From contig DCHS01000046.1 in NCBI GenBank assembly GCA_002314875.1, forward strand, positions 1 through 64,000: a stretch of 64,000 nucleotides of DNA. Reading direction: 5' to 3'. The position numbers and the translations under genes were made by a program. The first letter of the stretch is position 1. Every line of letters starts with the position of its first letter. The notes beneath the pieces are model-generated. The model saw only the letters and a list, made by a program, of their open reading frames with translations, was not told the origin of the DNA and did no database searches. Source of the stretch: Prevotellaceae bacterium UBA1746. Its GTDB lineage: Bacteria; Bacteroidota; Bacteroidia; Bacteroidales; Bacteroidaceae. Positions 16,233 to 26,900 of this stretch are shown in pieces.

Positions 16233-17444
16233 TTATTCTGTAACCTTATTCTTATCGTCTCTTACCCACTGAATAGCGTTTGCAGCATCGGGGGTGGGAA
16301 CCATATCGCTTTCATTCACAGCGCGGCTGGTCTTACTCCAGTCCATATCGAAACCGTTTCCGGTAGCATCGTGGAAGATGTGACCCTTACCTTCGTTGAA
16401 CTTCCAATAAGCCTTCAAACCATTGCTCTGAGCATCAACACCGGCCATACCACCAAGAATTTCGCTGGCAGTGAGGGCGCGATCCCAAACACGGAGTTCG
16501 CAGAAACGATGAGCAAAGAACTGTCTGGTATTATAGCCACCCCATGACATACCCATTTCGTAACGCTGGAAATTGATGCCGTCAATGCTGGCATTGATAG
16601 AGGTGTCGAGGACACCGTTTACATACATTGCAATGGTGTTTCCATCATAAACGAAGGAAAGGAGATACCAATGGCCATTTTCAAATTCAGTATTGGAAAT
16701 GAACTTGTTACCATCGAGAATTACCTGCAACTTATTGTCAGAGTTTGCCTCGTTGAAACGGAGAAGCAAGGACTTGGACTCGTCGGCCTGTTCCATAGCG
16801 AGGAAACGCTGGGGATAGTTGGTACGGTTCAAACCTTCGGGATAGATCTTCACTTCATAGGTGAACTTCTTCAAAGGAATGGGCTGGTCGAAGATAAAGT
16901 TGCTGGACGCTCCGGAATTTGCCTGAATGGAGTAGAAATTCAGAACGCGGGAGATGCGAAGGAAGATGGTCTTGCAAGTCTCGATAACAGGAGCATCAGT
17001 ACCGCTGATGGTCTTAACGGTTACAGGGATGACGTAGGTACAGCCTTCCTTGAATTCGTCAGTACTAACCACCTTGACATTGATAGCATCGGAGATAGCA
17101 GAACCTGCAGCAATAGTCACCTGGGTCTTGTCAAGTTCTACAGAACCTTCAGGAACCGCAAAATAGGTGGTAGTGTTGGCTTCGTTATATTCGGTTACCT
17201 TGCTGGCATCAATGCCGAGGGTAACGGTAACATCGTTCTCAACCTTCTTGGTTGACTGAACGGTAACGGCATAACTTGCAGGGGTATCTTCAACCTTGAA
17301 CTTTACAACGGGATTGTTCTCTGTACCAGAAAGGTAGAGACCCGTCTTGTCGTAGTCAAAGTCATCACCGGCAGCACAAGCGGCAAGAATCACCGCTGTG
17401 AACACGAGCAATGCCGTTGAAAGGATATTCAATATACTTTTCAT
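16233..17444 (-). CDS. DUF1735 / LamG-type surface lipoprotein (glycan-binding)
   Basis: 403 residues, lipobox ILAAC with Cys23. DUF1735-like domain at about 30-165, then a concanavalin/LamG-fold domain at about 175-370 (FTYEVKIYPEG, WYLLSFVYDGNTIAMYVNGVLD, ELRVWDRALTASEI, LKAYWKFNEGKGHIFHDATGNG). This arrangement matches the LamG-containing surface glycan-binding proteins of Bacteroides N-glycan loci. It lies 11 nt after the GH18 gene in the same operon. Its likely job is to hold N-glycan at the surface for the endoglycosidase. Confidence 0.87.
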   Translation of the reverse strand: MKSILNILSTALLVFTAVILAACAAGDDFDYDKTGLYLSGTENNPVVKFKVEDTPASYAVTVQSTKKVENDVTVTLGIDASKVTEYNEANTTTYFAVPEGSVELDKTQVTIAAGSAISDAINVKVVSTDEFKEGCTYVIPVTVKTISGTDAPVIETCKTIFLRISRVLNFYSIQANSGASSNFIFDQPIPLKKFTYEVKIYPEGLNRTNYPQRFLAMEQADESKSLLLRFNEANSDNKLQVILDGNKFISNTEFENGHWYLLSFVYDGNTIAMYVNGVLDTSINASIDGINFQRYEMGMSWGGYNTRQFFAHRFCELRVWDRALTASEILGGMAGVDAQSNGLKAYWKFNEGKGHIFHDATGNGFDMDWSKTSRAVNESDMVPTPDAANAIQWVRDDKNKVTE

Positions 17445-17455
17445 AGTGATTTACA

Positions 17456-18412
17456 TTACTTGTTAATTGCCGGATTCTGAATTTGAATAGCCTCGCGGAA
17501 TTCTTTGTAAGGAATACCGGACTTTGACTTGTAGTTGTAGTCCATGTAGTAAGCACCGAAACCTCCCTTATGGCCAGTTTCGGGTTCCCATGCTGCGTAG
17601 TCACGAACACGAGCACCGTTCACACCTCCGTCAGCAGATTCTGCACCGGTACTTTCACAAAGAACGGTCTTCTCCATGGGACGGCCGCCAGAACCGGTCT
17701 GGAAACCAATCTGCCAGGTATAAGCCTGACGGATGAAGTAGTCGCAATAGTCATCGCAACCACCGGGAGCGCCACCAAACCAGTCAATAATGAAGAGTTT
17801 CTCGGGCCAAGGTCCTTCAGGACCGAAGTACTTGTCACACTCCTGGGCAACGATGGTCATGCTGTTGTTATCCCAACCTTCGTAGTCGAAGTCCACACCG
17901 TCGAGACCGCAGCGAACTACAGTGTCAACAGCCCAGCGTGCATAAGCCTGAAGAGCTTCTTTTGAACGGTCGTTATAGAGGTCGATTACGCGGGTCTTAT
18001 CAATATTGAAGTTTTCGTCACGATACCAGAAGGTATGATGGAAATGGGATGCGTCACCGTGCATCACGAAACGCGTACCTTTCATCTTCTGGCAAAATAC
18101 CATATCCTCGTAAGCCACAGGATATTTTTCTGGAGTAGGAATATCAGTCCAGAGATTCACGATGTCCATGCTGTCGGGCAAACCGAGAAGACGCTCACCC
18201 CAAGAGGTAGGAGCCTGTGTGTTGGACCATGAAGCATAGTAGGCATAGGAAATCTCATGGGGAGTTGCCTTCCAGTCACGGAGATTCTGATAGTATTGTG
18301 CATCGTAGGTATAGAGATCCTGGATATCGATGGTCTCCACCTCAGTGTCACAGCTACTGATACCAAAGCCCAGTGCTGCAATCGCCAATGCACTATATAA
18401 TAGTTGTTTCAT
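17456..18412 (-). CDS. GH18 endo-beta-N-acetylglucosaminidase lipoprotein
   Basis: 318 residues, lipobox with Cys21 (GISSCDTE). The GH18 catalytic signature DxxDxDxE is complete: DGVDFDYE at 171-178, Glu178 the acid. Such enzymes (the EndoBT-3987/EndoF type) cut between the two GlcNAc residues of N-glycans and release the glycan from protein. Length fits the bare catalytic domain; the DUF1735 region fused to some homologues is here supplied by the two following genes. It lies between SusD and the two DUF1735 lipoproteins in one operon, which strongly supports a role in N-glycan capture. Whether high-mannose or complex glycan is preferred is not readable. Confidence 0.9.
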   Translation of the reverse strand: MKQLLYSALAIAALGFGISSCDTEVETIDIQDLYTYDAQYYQNLRDWKATPHEISYAYYASWSNTQAPTSWGERLLGLPDSMDIVNLWTDIPTPEKYPVAYEDMVFCQKMKGTRFVMHGDASHFHHTFWYRDENFNIDKTRVIDLYNDRSKEALQAYARWAVDTVVRCGLDGVDFDYEGWDNNSMTIVAQECDKYFGPEGPWPEKLFIIDWFGGAPGGCDDYCDYFIRQAYTWQIGFQTGSGGRPMEKTVLCESTGAESADGGVNGARVRDYAAWEPETGHKGGFGAYYMDYNYKSKSGIPYKEFREAIQIQNPAINK

Positions 18413-18432
18413 TGTTTTGATTATTAATGGTT

Positions 18433-20031
18433 TTACTTCTTATCCCACCAGAGTTTGGTACCACCGTTATCGCCACCACCGAGGAGACGAACTGCCTCTT
18501 CAACAGCTTCACGATTGTTGTTGTAAAGCGTCTGAGGATAAGGCATACGGCGAATCTGCTTCTGGGTATCGATCGTACCGGAATTACTGTTGCGAGTCGT
18601 CGGGAAAAGCTTGGGATAACCTGTACGGCGGAACTCTGCCCAACCTTCCGGAGAAATGAGGAAGTTGGCGAGCCACTTCTGGGTAATGATACGTTCGAGG
18701 TTCGTCTCGAAATCGTCACTTTCCTTGTAGGCAACGGTAATCTTACTGGGCTGAGCAGCGTCACCGCCCTTTCCTGCATTGTCAACGAAAGCGATAGGCT
18801 GATTTGTACTGCTGATATAAGAACTTACGCCAGAGTTGACACCCCATTCGGCCATAGAAGCCTTGATTCCCTTTTCGTAGAAATCCTTGGCCTTACCTCC
18901 TGCACTCCATCCACGGAGAGCAGCCTCAGCACGGAGGAAGAAACTCTCTGCTGAACTCATATATATTATAGGAGAGGTAGAAGTAAGGTTGAAATTGGAA
19001 ACAGCGCCACCGGTATAAGCGCCGTTACCACCACCGAGGTTGATACCAAGACGCATACCATGGTACTTACCGTCACTTGCTGCAGTGAAGTACTTGGAGA
19101 GACGAGGATCCTTATAACCATTCATATAGGAGTCCATGGAAGCACTCATGCGCTCTTCGTTCCAGTTGTAAGCCTGCTCATAGAGAGGATTCATCAAGGT
19201 TACCTTATCGTTGGTAATCGCTGCACGGTCATTGGCTTCTTCGAGGAAACCAATGGAGTGAGCGAGGGACTTTTCGCCTTCGGTCTGAGCAAGGGTGGGA
19301 TTAGCATAAACCACGCGGAGAGCAAGACGGAGACGGAGGGTGTTGGCAAACTTGGTCCACTTTGCAGCATCACCACCATAGATATAGTCGAACTTGGGAA
19401 GAATCTGGCTACCGGTAGATGCATACGGAGTGAGGACGTCGATAGCGTCATCGAGTTCCGCAAACATCTTGGTATAAACATCTTCCTGGCTATCGAACGT
19501 ATTGTTGATGCTTCCAGCGACGTAGTTTACATAGGGGATGGGACCGTACTGGTCGGTAACACGGTGCATAGCGTAAACCTTAACCACGGTAGCAAGTGCA
19601 GCAACCTGAGGAGTATTGCTCTTCTCGGCGTTAGCACAAACGGTAGCCCATGCCGGCATAATCTGTGTATAGTTCTGGCTATACATGGAGTTTCCCCAGG
19701 TACCTGTGAAATAATAGTTACCATTGTGGTTACCACTGGCCCAGGTTCCTGTAGGAGCAACATAGCCTGAATACCAGTCGGAGCAGAGGCCCTGGAAGTG
19801 CTGGTAGGAACCGGTTGAACCGTAGGAGTCATCCTGCTGACCACCAGCGGTGAAGGGAATCATACGAAGTTCCATCTGTGAGAAGAAAGAACCGACAGTG
19901 AGATTATCTTTCTGAAGGTCTTCATCTGTTGCTTCGTACGGGTTGGTGTTGGTCTCTTCGAAACTGTCCGTACAGGCAGTAAATCCGAGTGCCATAACAC
20001 CAGCAAATGTATATTTAAGAATAGATTTCAT
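18433..20031 (-). CDS. susD-like: SusD/RagB-family nutrient-binding outer-membrane lipoprotein
   Basis: 532 residues, lipobox with Cys20 (GFTACTDSF). SusD-superfamily helical repeat protein: NPYEATDEDL start, AHRVTDQYGPIPY-type segment (VYAMHRVTDQYGPIPYVNY), SAESFFLRAEAALRGW near 360, and a C-terminal region ending WGYPxLFPT-like (FRRTGYPKLFPT). SusD proteins cap the SusC transporter and bind the glycan at the surface. It starts 13 nt after the susC gene, as in nearly all such pairs. Confidence 0.95.
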   Translation of the reverse strand: MKSILKYTFAGVMALGFTACTDSFEETNTNPYEATDEDLQKDNLTVGSFFSQMELRMIPFTAGGQQDDSYGSTGSYQHFQGLCSDWYSGYVAPTGTWASGNHNGNYYFTGTWGNSMYSQNYTQIMPAWATVCANAEKSNTPQVAALATVVKVYAMHRVTDQYGPIPYVNYVAGSINNTFDSQEDVYTKMFAELDDAIDVLTPYASTGSQILPKFDYIYGGDAAKWTKFANTLRLRLALRVVYANPTLAQTEGEKSLAHSIGFLEEANDRAAITNDKVTLMNPLYEQAYNWNEERMSASMDSYMNGYKDPRLSKYFTAASDGKYHGMRLGINLGGGNGAYTGGAVSNFNLTSTSPIIYMSSAESFFLRAEAALRGWSAGGKAKDFYEKGIKASMAEWGVNSGVSSYISSTNQPIAFVDNAGKGGDAAQPSKITVAYKESDDFETNLERIITQKWLANFLISPEGWAEFRRTGYPKLFPTTRNSNSGTIDTQKQIRRMPYPQTLYNNNREAVEEAVRLLGGGDNGGTKLWWDKK

Positions 20032-20044
20032 AGTTGAAGCGATA

Positions 20045-23000
20045 TTAGAATTTAACCTTTACAGAGAAGCCCATCGTGCGTGAACTGGGCTGCATGAAGT
20101 AGTCGATACCCTGGTTGTAGGTTCCGGTGTTTGCCGTCATTTCGGGGTCAAAGGGAGCCTTGCAATAGAGCATGCAGAGATTATGGGCTACGAAAGAAAG
20201 ATTGAGGCCCTTAATCCAGGGAACAACCTTTGTGATAGGGATATCATAGCCGAAGGTCAATTCACCGAGACGGAGGTTCGTTGCACTGTAGACATACTGC
20301 GAAGCCAAAGTCGTCGTGGTGCTGGAAATGGTCTGGAAATAAGCCTGAGGTGTAATACCGTTAATGCCATTGATAACCACGCCACCATTATCACGAGCCT
20401 CTGCAGTACGAACGGAAGTTCCGTAGGCATCCATCAAGGATTCGGTGAGGGATACGCAGATACCACCATTGCGGTAGTTGAACTGGAAGCCGAAACTCAA
20501 GCCCTTCCAGCTGAAGGTGTTACCCCAAGAGAGGGTGTAGTTGGGAGAGGCATGGCCTGCGAGGATGTATTCGTTAGCGGTAGGACGAACGGAATGATCC
20601 TGGGGGTCAACATAGATTTCACCATGTTCTCCGGTTGCCAGTGTACGAACGTAGATGTCGGTCAAATCACCGCCTTCAACAATCTTATTGCGAGTACCGT
20701 TGAAACCGCCGAGGTTCATTTCTGCAAGTTTGTACTCTTCGCCGGTTGTAGGATCAATGAAGGAATTCAAAACTTCCTTCACCTCGTTACGGTTAAGGGT
20801 CCAGGTTGCATAGGTTTCCCAGTTCACCTTACCGATGGGCTGTGTGAAACGTGCAGCGAGTTCGATACCCTTGTTATCTACGCGGCCACCGTTCACCCAC
20901 ATATTGGTATAACCTGAAGACTGGTCAAGTTCAATATTGAAGAACTGGTTGTAGGTGCGTGACTGATAAAGGGTAGCGTTAACCTTGAAACGGTTACGGA
21001 AGAACACGAAGTCAAGACCTACTTCCCATGAATTAGTCTTTTCGGGCTTGAGGTTGGGGTTCTTCTTTGAGGTTGAAAGTGAGGGACCGGTCGCACCATT
21101 GATGGTATAGGTAGGAATGGTCAGATAGGTCTGAGATGGGTCATTACCAACCTCTGAATAAGATACGCGGGTCTTGAAGTAGTTCAGGAAGTTGTAGGAC
21201 ATGATGCAAGGGAAGATGCTGGTCCAAATTCCTGAGATACCTGCTGAATAATAGAAATAAGAGTCGTTGTCACTACCAGCGAGGGCTGATGACCAGTCGT
21301 TGCGGGCGGTGAGGTCGAGGTAAGCCATGGACTTGAAGCCAAGCTGGGCGCTGGCAAATACGGCTTCCTTCTTACGACGCTCACTATATTCCTGGCTGAG
21401 TTTGAATTTAGGATCTGAAGGATCCATATTGTTCCAGGTGAACTTGTTGGGAACCATACCGAGATTACCGCCTACATAGTCTGCCTTGGTATCACGCTGG
21501 TCATAGTTCGTACCGAGAACACCGCTGATGCTCCACTTTTCGCCACCGAAATACTTGTTAATGGTAGCAAAAGCTTCTGCATAGAGCTGGCGGGCATTCT
21601 GGTTACGGAGAGAATAGTAACCGGCATCAGAAGCAAAGAGGCTCTTCGTACCAGCATTGAGTTTCTGCTCGTAGGAGTTCTGGCTGTTGTCATACTTCAC
21701 ACGGCCGGTGAGGGAAATCCATGAAGCGATGTCCCACTTCAGCGACATGGTGAGCATGTTGCGGAGTTTCTTATTGATGAAACGCTCGTTTTCAACAATC
21801 CAATAGGGGTTTTCCATCAATTCGTTCTGATCCAGCCAAGGCCAGTACTGGGTCTGGAGGTTACGGCTGAGATCTTCGCGCTCGTAGTACTGGATACCCT
21901 GCCAGTCACCGCCTGCGGGGAAGAGGTAGAGGGTATAGAGAGGATTGTGATACTGACCCTGAGAAATCATATTCTGCTCCTTGATGTGAGAGAGCGAATA
22001 GTTCAAATCAAGGGTAAGTTTATCCTGGCAGAACTTCGTGGTATTGCGAATGGTAGCATTGTAACGGTCGAAGCAGTTGTTATGGATCAAACCTTCTGCA
22101 TCGGTTGCTGCCAATGAGAGATAGGTCTGGTTACGTTCGTTACCAGATGAAACGCTGACGCTGTTGGTATAGTTTGTTCCGGTCTGGAAGAAATCATTGG
22201 GATTGTATTCACTCGGTGTAGCGAGTTTGCTTCCCCAACTGTCGAAAGAACCGGGAGAGGAGGTTCCGTAGGTATTCTGGAACTGATGGGTAACGAAGGG
22301 ACTGGAGAACTGGAAACTGCCGTTGTAGGTTACATCGAGGCGATTGTTCTGACCCTTCTTGGTGGTAATCAAGATAACACCATTGGCAGCGTCGGAACCA
22401 TAGAGGGCTGCAGCGGAAGGACCACTGAGGACGGAGATGCTTGCGATGTCATCGGGATTAATATCGGCTGCGGAGTCACCGGTTGAACCTGAACCAGAAT
22501 ACATATCGGCAGGCTGAGAACCACCAACGTTGTTCATGGGGATACCATCAACAACATAGAGAACATTGCTGTTACCATTGATGGATTTTACACCACGCAT
22601 AACAACACGTGTTGCACTACCGACACCAGCTGAACTCTGGCTGAACTGCACACCGGCAATCTTACCATTGAGACTGTTCACGAAGTTAGCATCCTGAACC
22701 TTCATCAGTTCTTCACTCTTCACTTCCTGAACATTGTAGGAGAGGGACTTGGCACTCTTCTTGATACCCAGAGCCGTAACAACAACTTCATCAAGGGCAT
22801 TATCAGAAGGCTTCATCGTAATGGCCATATCCTGAGCGGCCTTCACGTTGACGGTCTGATAACCCATATAAGAAATTTGAAGTTCATCACCAGGCTTTGC
22901 ATCAATGGTAAAATTACCATCGTCGTCAGTCATACCATACTTGGACGTACTGCCTTTGATGCGAACAACAGCGCCGATAATGGGCTCGCCGTTCTCATCG

Positions 23001-23155
23001 ACAACGCGTCCCTTTATGGTCTGCACCTGTTGATGAACCTCCGTAACCTCATAAGTCTCGAGGAGTTGTCGAGATGAGGTGGTATCTGCAGCATGAGCAG
23101 ACATGCAAACGCACATCTGAGCCGCTACAAATGCCGGGAGAAGCATTTTTTTCAT
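20045..23155 (-). CDS. susC-like: SusC/RagA-family TonB-dependent outer-membrane transporter
   Basis: 1036 residues with a signal peptide (about 22). A CarboxypepD-regulatory-like domain lies at about 46-122 (IKGRVVDENGEPIIGAVVRIKGS), then the plug starting DEVVVTALGIKKS, with the SusC signature VLYVVDGIPMNN and SISVLSGPSAAALYGSDAANGVILITTKKG. The rest is the 22-strand barrel ending MGFSVKVKF. It imports large oligosaccharides across the outer membrane with TonB energy. First gene of the N-glycan operon. There is no STN domain, so hybrid anti-sigma-factor signalling is not expected; no regulator lies adjacent. Confidence 0.96.
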   Translation of the reverse strand: MKKMLLPAFVAAQMCVCMSAHAADTTSSRQLLETYEVTEVHQQVQTIKGRVVDENGEPIIGAVVRIKGSTSKYGMTDDDGNFTIDAKPGDELQISYMGYQTVNVKAAQDMAITMKPSDNALDEVVVTALGIKKSAKSLSYNVQEVKSEELMKVQDANFVNSLNGKIAGVQFSQSSAGVGSATRVVMRGVKSINGNSNVLYVVDGIPMNNVGGSQPADMYSGSGSTGDSAADINPDDIASISVLSGPSAAALYGSDAANGVILITTKKGQNNRLDVTYNGSFQFSSPFVTHQFQNTYGTSSPGSFDSWGSKLATPSEYNPNDFFQTGTNYTNSVSVSSGNERNQTYLSLAATDAEGLIHNNCFDRYNATIRNTTKFCQDKLTLDLNYSLSHIKEQNMISQGQYHNPLYTLYLFPAGGDWQGIQYYEREDLSRNLQTQYWPWLDQNELMENPYWIVENERFINKKLRNMLTMSLKWDIASWISLTGRVKYDNSQNSYEQKLNAGTKSLFASDAGYYSLRNQNARQLYAEAFATINKYFGGEKWSISGVLGTNYDQRDTKADYVGGNLGMVPNKFTWNNMDPSDPKFKLSQEYSERRKKEAVFASAQLGFKSMAYLDLTARNDWSSALAGSDNDSYFYYSAGISGIWTSIFPCIMSYNFLNYFKTRVSYSEVGNDPSQTYLTIPTYTINGATGPSLSTSKKNPNLKPEKTNSWEVGLDFVFFRNRFKVNATLYQSRTYNQFFNIELDQSSGYTNMWVNGGRVDNKGIELAARFTQPIGKVNWETYATWTLNRNEVKEVLNSFIDPTTGEEYKLAEMNLGGFNGTRNKIVEGGDLTDIYVRTLATGEHGEIYVDPQDHSVRPTANEYILAGHASPNYTLSWGNTFSWKGLSFGFQFNYRNGGICVSLTESLMDAYGTSVRTAEARDNGGVVINGINGITPQAYFQTISSTTTTLASQYVYSATNLRLGELTFGYDIPITKVVPWIKGLNLSFVAHNLCMLYCKAPFDPEMTANTGTYNQGIDYFMQPSSRTMGFSVKVKF

Positions 23156-23221
23156 AAAAGACTTATTTTGTGTTTAACTTAGTTATAGTAGTAAGAAAAC
23201 TTTGTTTTCTGAAATTCTGTG

Positions 23222-23254
23222 CAAAGTTAATCTTTTTTTTTCATTCTCTCCAAA
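23222..23254 (-). promoter_or_regulatory. Promoter of the N-glycan SusCD operon
   Basis: Minus strand TTTG (23251-23254), 21 nt, TAACTTTG (23222-23229). It lies about 67 nt before the SusC start. Confidence 0.8.
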
Positions 23255-23288
23255 TTTACTCAGAATAATTTCAATATAATCAAAAAAA

Positions 23289-23324
23289 AACAGAGAATCC
23301 ACTCTGCTGAGTGAAATCTCTGTT
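23289..23324 (-). terminator. Terminator of rplS
   Basis: A two-part stem (ACAGAGA with TCTCTGT outside, ACTC with GAGT inside) followed on the minus strand by a run of T. It lies 27 nt after the rplS stop. Confidence 0.8.
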
Positions 23325-23350
23325 GTTTTTTCGAATTGTTGCTCGGACAA

Positions 23351-23716
23351 TTATTCTGCCTTTGCACCGCTTCTCTTCTCCTTGATGCGAGCCTTCTTAC
23401 CAGTGAGGTTGCGGAGATAGTAGAGCTTAGCGCGACGAACCTTACCTACCTTGTTTACTTCGATGCTCTCGATAGCGGGAGACTCGATGGGGAAGATACG
23501 TTCAACACCTACGGTACCGGACATCTTGCGAACGGTGAAACGCTTCTTGTCGCCGTGACCAGAAATCTTGATTACTACACCACGATAGAGCTGTACACGT
23601 TCCTTGTTACCTTCAATAATCTTGTAAGCTACAGTGATAGTATCACCAGCCTTGAATGAAGGATGCTGCTTGCCAGTAGCAAATGCCTCTTCGGCAATTT
23701 TAATAAGATCAGCCAT
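23351..23716 (-). CDS. rplS: 50S ribosomal protein L19
   Basis: 121 residues after choosing the start at 23716 ([13 protein letters not shown]), which fits the usual L19 N-terminus; the ATG at 23752 would add 12 extra residues. Conserved L19 blocks are present: [50 protein letters not shown] and the basic [21 protein letters not shown] end. L19 lies at the 30S-50S interface. It is a single-gene unit with its own promoter and terminator, set between two glycan-degradation operons. Confidence 0.97.
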   Translation of the reverse strand: MADLIKIAEEAFATGKQHPSFKAGDTITVAYKIIEGNKERVQLYRGVVIKISGHGDKKRFTVRKMSGTVGVERIFPIESPAIESIEVNKVGKVRRAKLYYLRNLTGKKARIKEKRSGAKAE

Positions 23717-23874
23717 TTTTACTGAAATAAATTTTGAATGGTTGTGGACCATCGAAACATCGTGGAATTCTACTGCGAAATGAGTTTCTTCTGTAAAAGC
23801 GGCTCCAACAGCTTGGCTTTATAGGGAATGTGTTTCTCTTCTCGCGTCCAGAGAGGTTGCGTGGAATTGCGGCG

Positions 23875-23905
23875 CAAAATTACGACAAATCCCCAAACCG
23901 ACAAA
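23875..23905 (-). promoter_or_regulatory. Promoter of rplS
   Basis: Minus strand TTTG (23902-23905), 19 nt, TAATTTTG (23875-23882). It gives a leader of about 150 nt before the start codon, long enough for an L19-type autoregulatory leader; I could not confirm a known fold. Confidence 0.7.
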
Positions 23906-23992
23906 ATCTTTTTCCGAATATTTCGCAAAAAATCTTGTAGGTCAGGGGATTTGTGCAATATTAACCTGCTGAAACGGGGGGATTATGGTTCG

Positions 23993-26900
23993 TTATTTGA
24001 TTACGACCTTCTTGTCATCAATAATGTAGATGCCAGGACGAGTGATGGCAACACGGCGGCCCATGAGGTCGTAAATCACAGGATTTGCCTTTTCTGTTTC
24101 AGGGGCAGAAATGCCATCGGGAAGGAAAATGTCGGTGACTTCGATATTGGGATTTTCCGTGATATAGAAAATTGAACCGTGATCGGAATAGGTCCAGTTA
24201 CGAACGGCTGTCTGTGCCTCGTTGGTACAGATGCAGGCATAGTTGGTTGAGGTGTCGCTCATGCCGCCACCAGCGTGGATGCTGAAGGTTCCGTCGCCAT
24301 TGTCACGAATGCCGTCCAAAGCGGTTTCTTCTTCTGTGAAGACATAATCGCGGCTTACACGGGTAACGAAATTCTTCTTCGCGGGCTGATACATGTAGAA
24401 CTTGCCTTCCTTTACCAAAAGTTGCCAAACGCAAGTTGCGTCAAAGGGATCAACGGCTTCTTCAAAGAGGGCATTGCCAGGACCGCCATTGTAACTGGTG
24501 TTTTCCACACCGCGCAGACTGACATAGGTGTCTGTAATGGATTCATTCCAAACAAGATAACCTTCACCGCTCTGAGCATGGATGAAATAAGCCATATCGT
24601 TCTTGAGCTCTGAAAGCGAAGTTATGGTCTTGCCTTCAAGAACAGTTGCAGGACGTTCTTCAATGTCGAGATAATTTTCGGTTACAGTACCATAACTGTC
24701 ACCGTAACTGAAGACATGGAATACGGTCCATGCACCACCACCGGTATTGTACTTGGCTGCAGTACCGTCGGAGCAGTTGAACCAAGTCGCACCATCGTTG
24801 AGATAAATACGAATCATATGGTTGTCCACGGGTGTTGCGTCATAGTCGATGGAACTATCGTTGGTAAATGCATCGCCACCGAGCCAATTGTCATCGCCAT
24901 AGCCTGCAGTCCAGAATTCTGCCTTGTCGCTTGCGCTTGCACTGAAAACGCCTGCGGTTGCAGTGAGATAGCCTTCGCCTTCTCTATAAATATAGAAACG
25001 GCCGGAAGTTGATGCGGGCATAAGCTTGAAAATGTTTTCTTCTGCAGGTTGTTCGTTTACCTTAGGACAACTTGTATTGTTACCAAAGTTAATCCAACGG
25101 CCATTGGTATTGCTGACACTGGCTACACAAATCTGTCCGAAAGTATTTGCCACATCGAGGATTTCTTTGCTGTTGAGCAAAGTCATCGCATTGATATTGG
25201 GAACTTCCTGAATGGACAGTGCAGAGGTGCGATCCCAATTGTAACTGGGTGCTTCGAAGGATGCGTCATCGTCAGGGAGAATCACCCAAGGTTCTTCGTT
25301 GGGGGTGTCCGCAGTAAAATAGCCAGAGAATTTATGATAAAGGGTTACAAGGCCATAGAGGTCCTTTGCTTCTGCATCAACAAGTTCGCTTTTGAAAAAC
25401 TTAGAGTCAAAAGTGTCTGAAGCGTCTGCCTTTTGAATACGGATACCACGTTTGCCACTCTGACCGTAAATGTAATCTGAAACACAAGTAGGCATGAGAT
25501 AATAGCACTCATCTTCTACATCCCAAGAGACACGGAAGTAAGCCGTTTCAGGAAGTACGGTATCGGCATTGATAAGCACAGGCTGAACATCATAGTCGCC
25601 ATTCTCCAGAATAACGGTGTTGAAGTATGCCTTGCGATGCTCACGAGTTACTGCAGTTAACGTATAAACATGATCGAGCTGAATATGTTCTACATCGGTA
25701 CAAGCATAGAGAGCGTCAAGTGCGTCCTTAACGGCTTTTTCACTTGGATTTTCAGCGTTGATGGCCTCTTGAAGAGCTATGCGCTCTGCAGAGGAGGCCT
25801 TCGGAAAACCCACGCCTTCATGGTCTAAGGCTTCGCGAGCTTCTTTTAAAAGTGCCTGAAATTCTTCGCTGGTGTTGCTGCTCTTGAAATAACCGGTAAT
25901 CTGAACATTTCCACCCACGATGTATGCTGCGGGAATGACATAGGTATCGCTTTCGCCTACGGGGATTTCAACCTCAAGCCAGTTGGGATTGCCATTGCTA
26001 TCCAACTGTGCCTCAGCAGCAATGTTGTAACCACAGCGCACAGTCATACCGTTGTGAACGAAACCGGGAGCGGGAACCATCTGAACGGTGAGGTCCTTTC
26101 CGTAAGGAACGGGGTACTTCATCAAAGCAGAACCGTCAGTAGCGAGGATATCACCATTGAGCTGATTGGCGTTGACAATGACTTCGCTCTCGTGGATATC
26201 GAGGAGAACATCGGCGATAGCACCACCGTTAGAGGTGATAAGGTTACCGGAGTCACTGTTACCAGCGGGATCGATATTATTCCAGTCAACTTTGTAGCGC
26301 ATGCGGTAGAAACCGATAGCCTGGTCAGCCGGAATAGTGAAAGTGGGAACACCGCTACCGATGGTGTTACCGTTGGAAGCCGTTGAGCCGTCACTCTTAT
26401 ACCAGGTACTGCCATTTGCAGAGTAGGCATTGTAACTTACGATATCGCTGCCTTCACCGGGAGTTCCGTTTGAATTAATATTATAGGAGAACTTACCGTC
26501 GTTGCCCCAGTCCACATAGACGTAACCGCTCATCCAAGAGCCAGTGTAGGTAAACTTGGGCTGCACCTTCTCACCAGGAGTAGCACCGAATACGGTAGTC
26601 TTTGTGCAGTCGTTGTAGAAATGGTCCTTGATGCCGGTAACGCTCTGGGTGCCGAGACCCACGCCATTGAGATAGCGGTCGGTACGGGTAATGGCTGCGT
26701 CCTTGTCAAAACTAACGGCATACTTGTCTGTTGAGAAGCGCTTGTCGGCTGATTCGTCGATAACGATTTCGTCGAAATATGCTATCCAATCGCTCTGGTC
26801 TTCGTGAGCAGAACGAACATCGGGAACAATGACGAGGCTGTAGATGTCTATACCACTGTCGGGGTTTTCTTCTTTAGAATAAGAGAAACCCTTAATGGAG

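Noticed and set aside
23770..23958. 62-codon open frame upstream of rplS
   Set aside because: It runs across the rplS promoter and leader, with no signal or motif.
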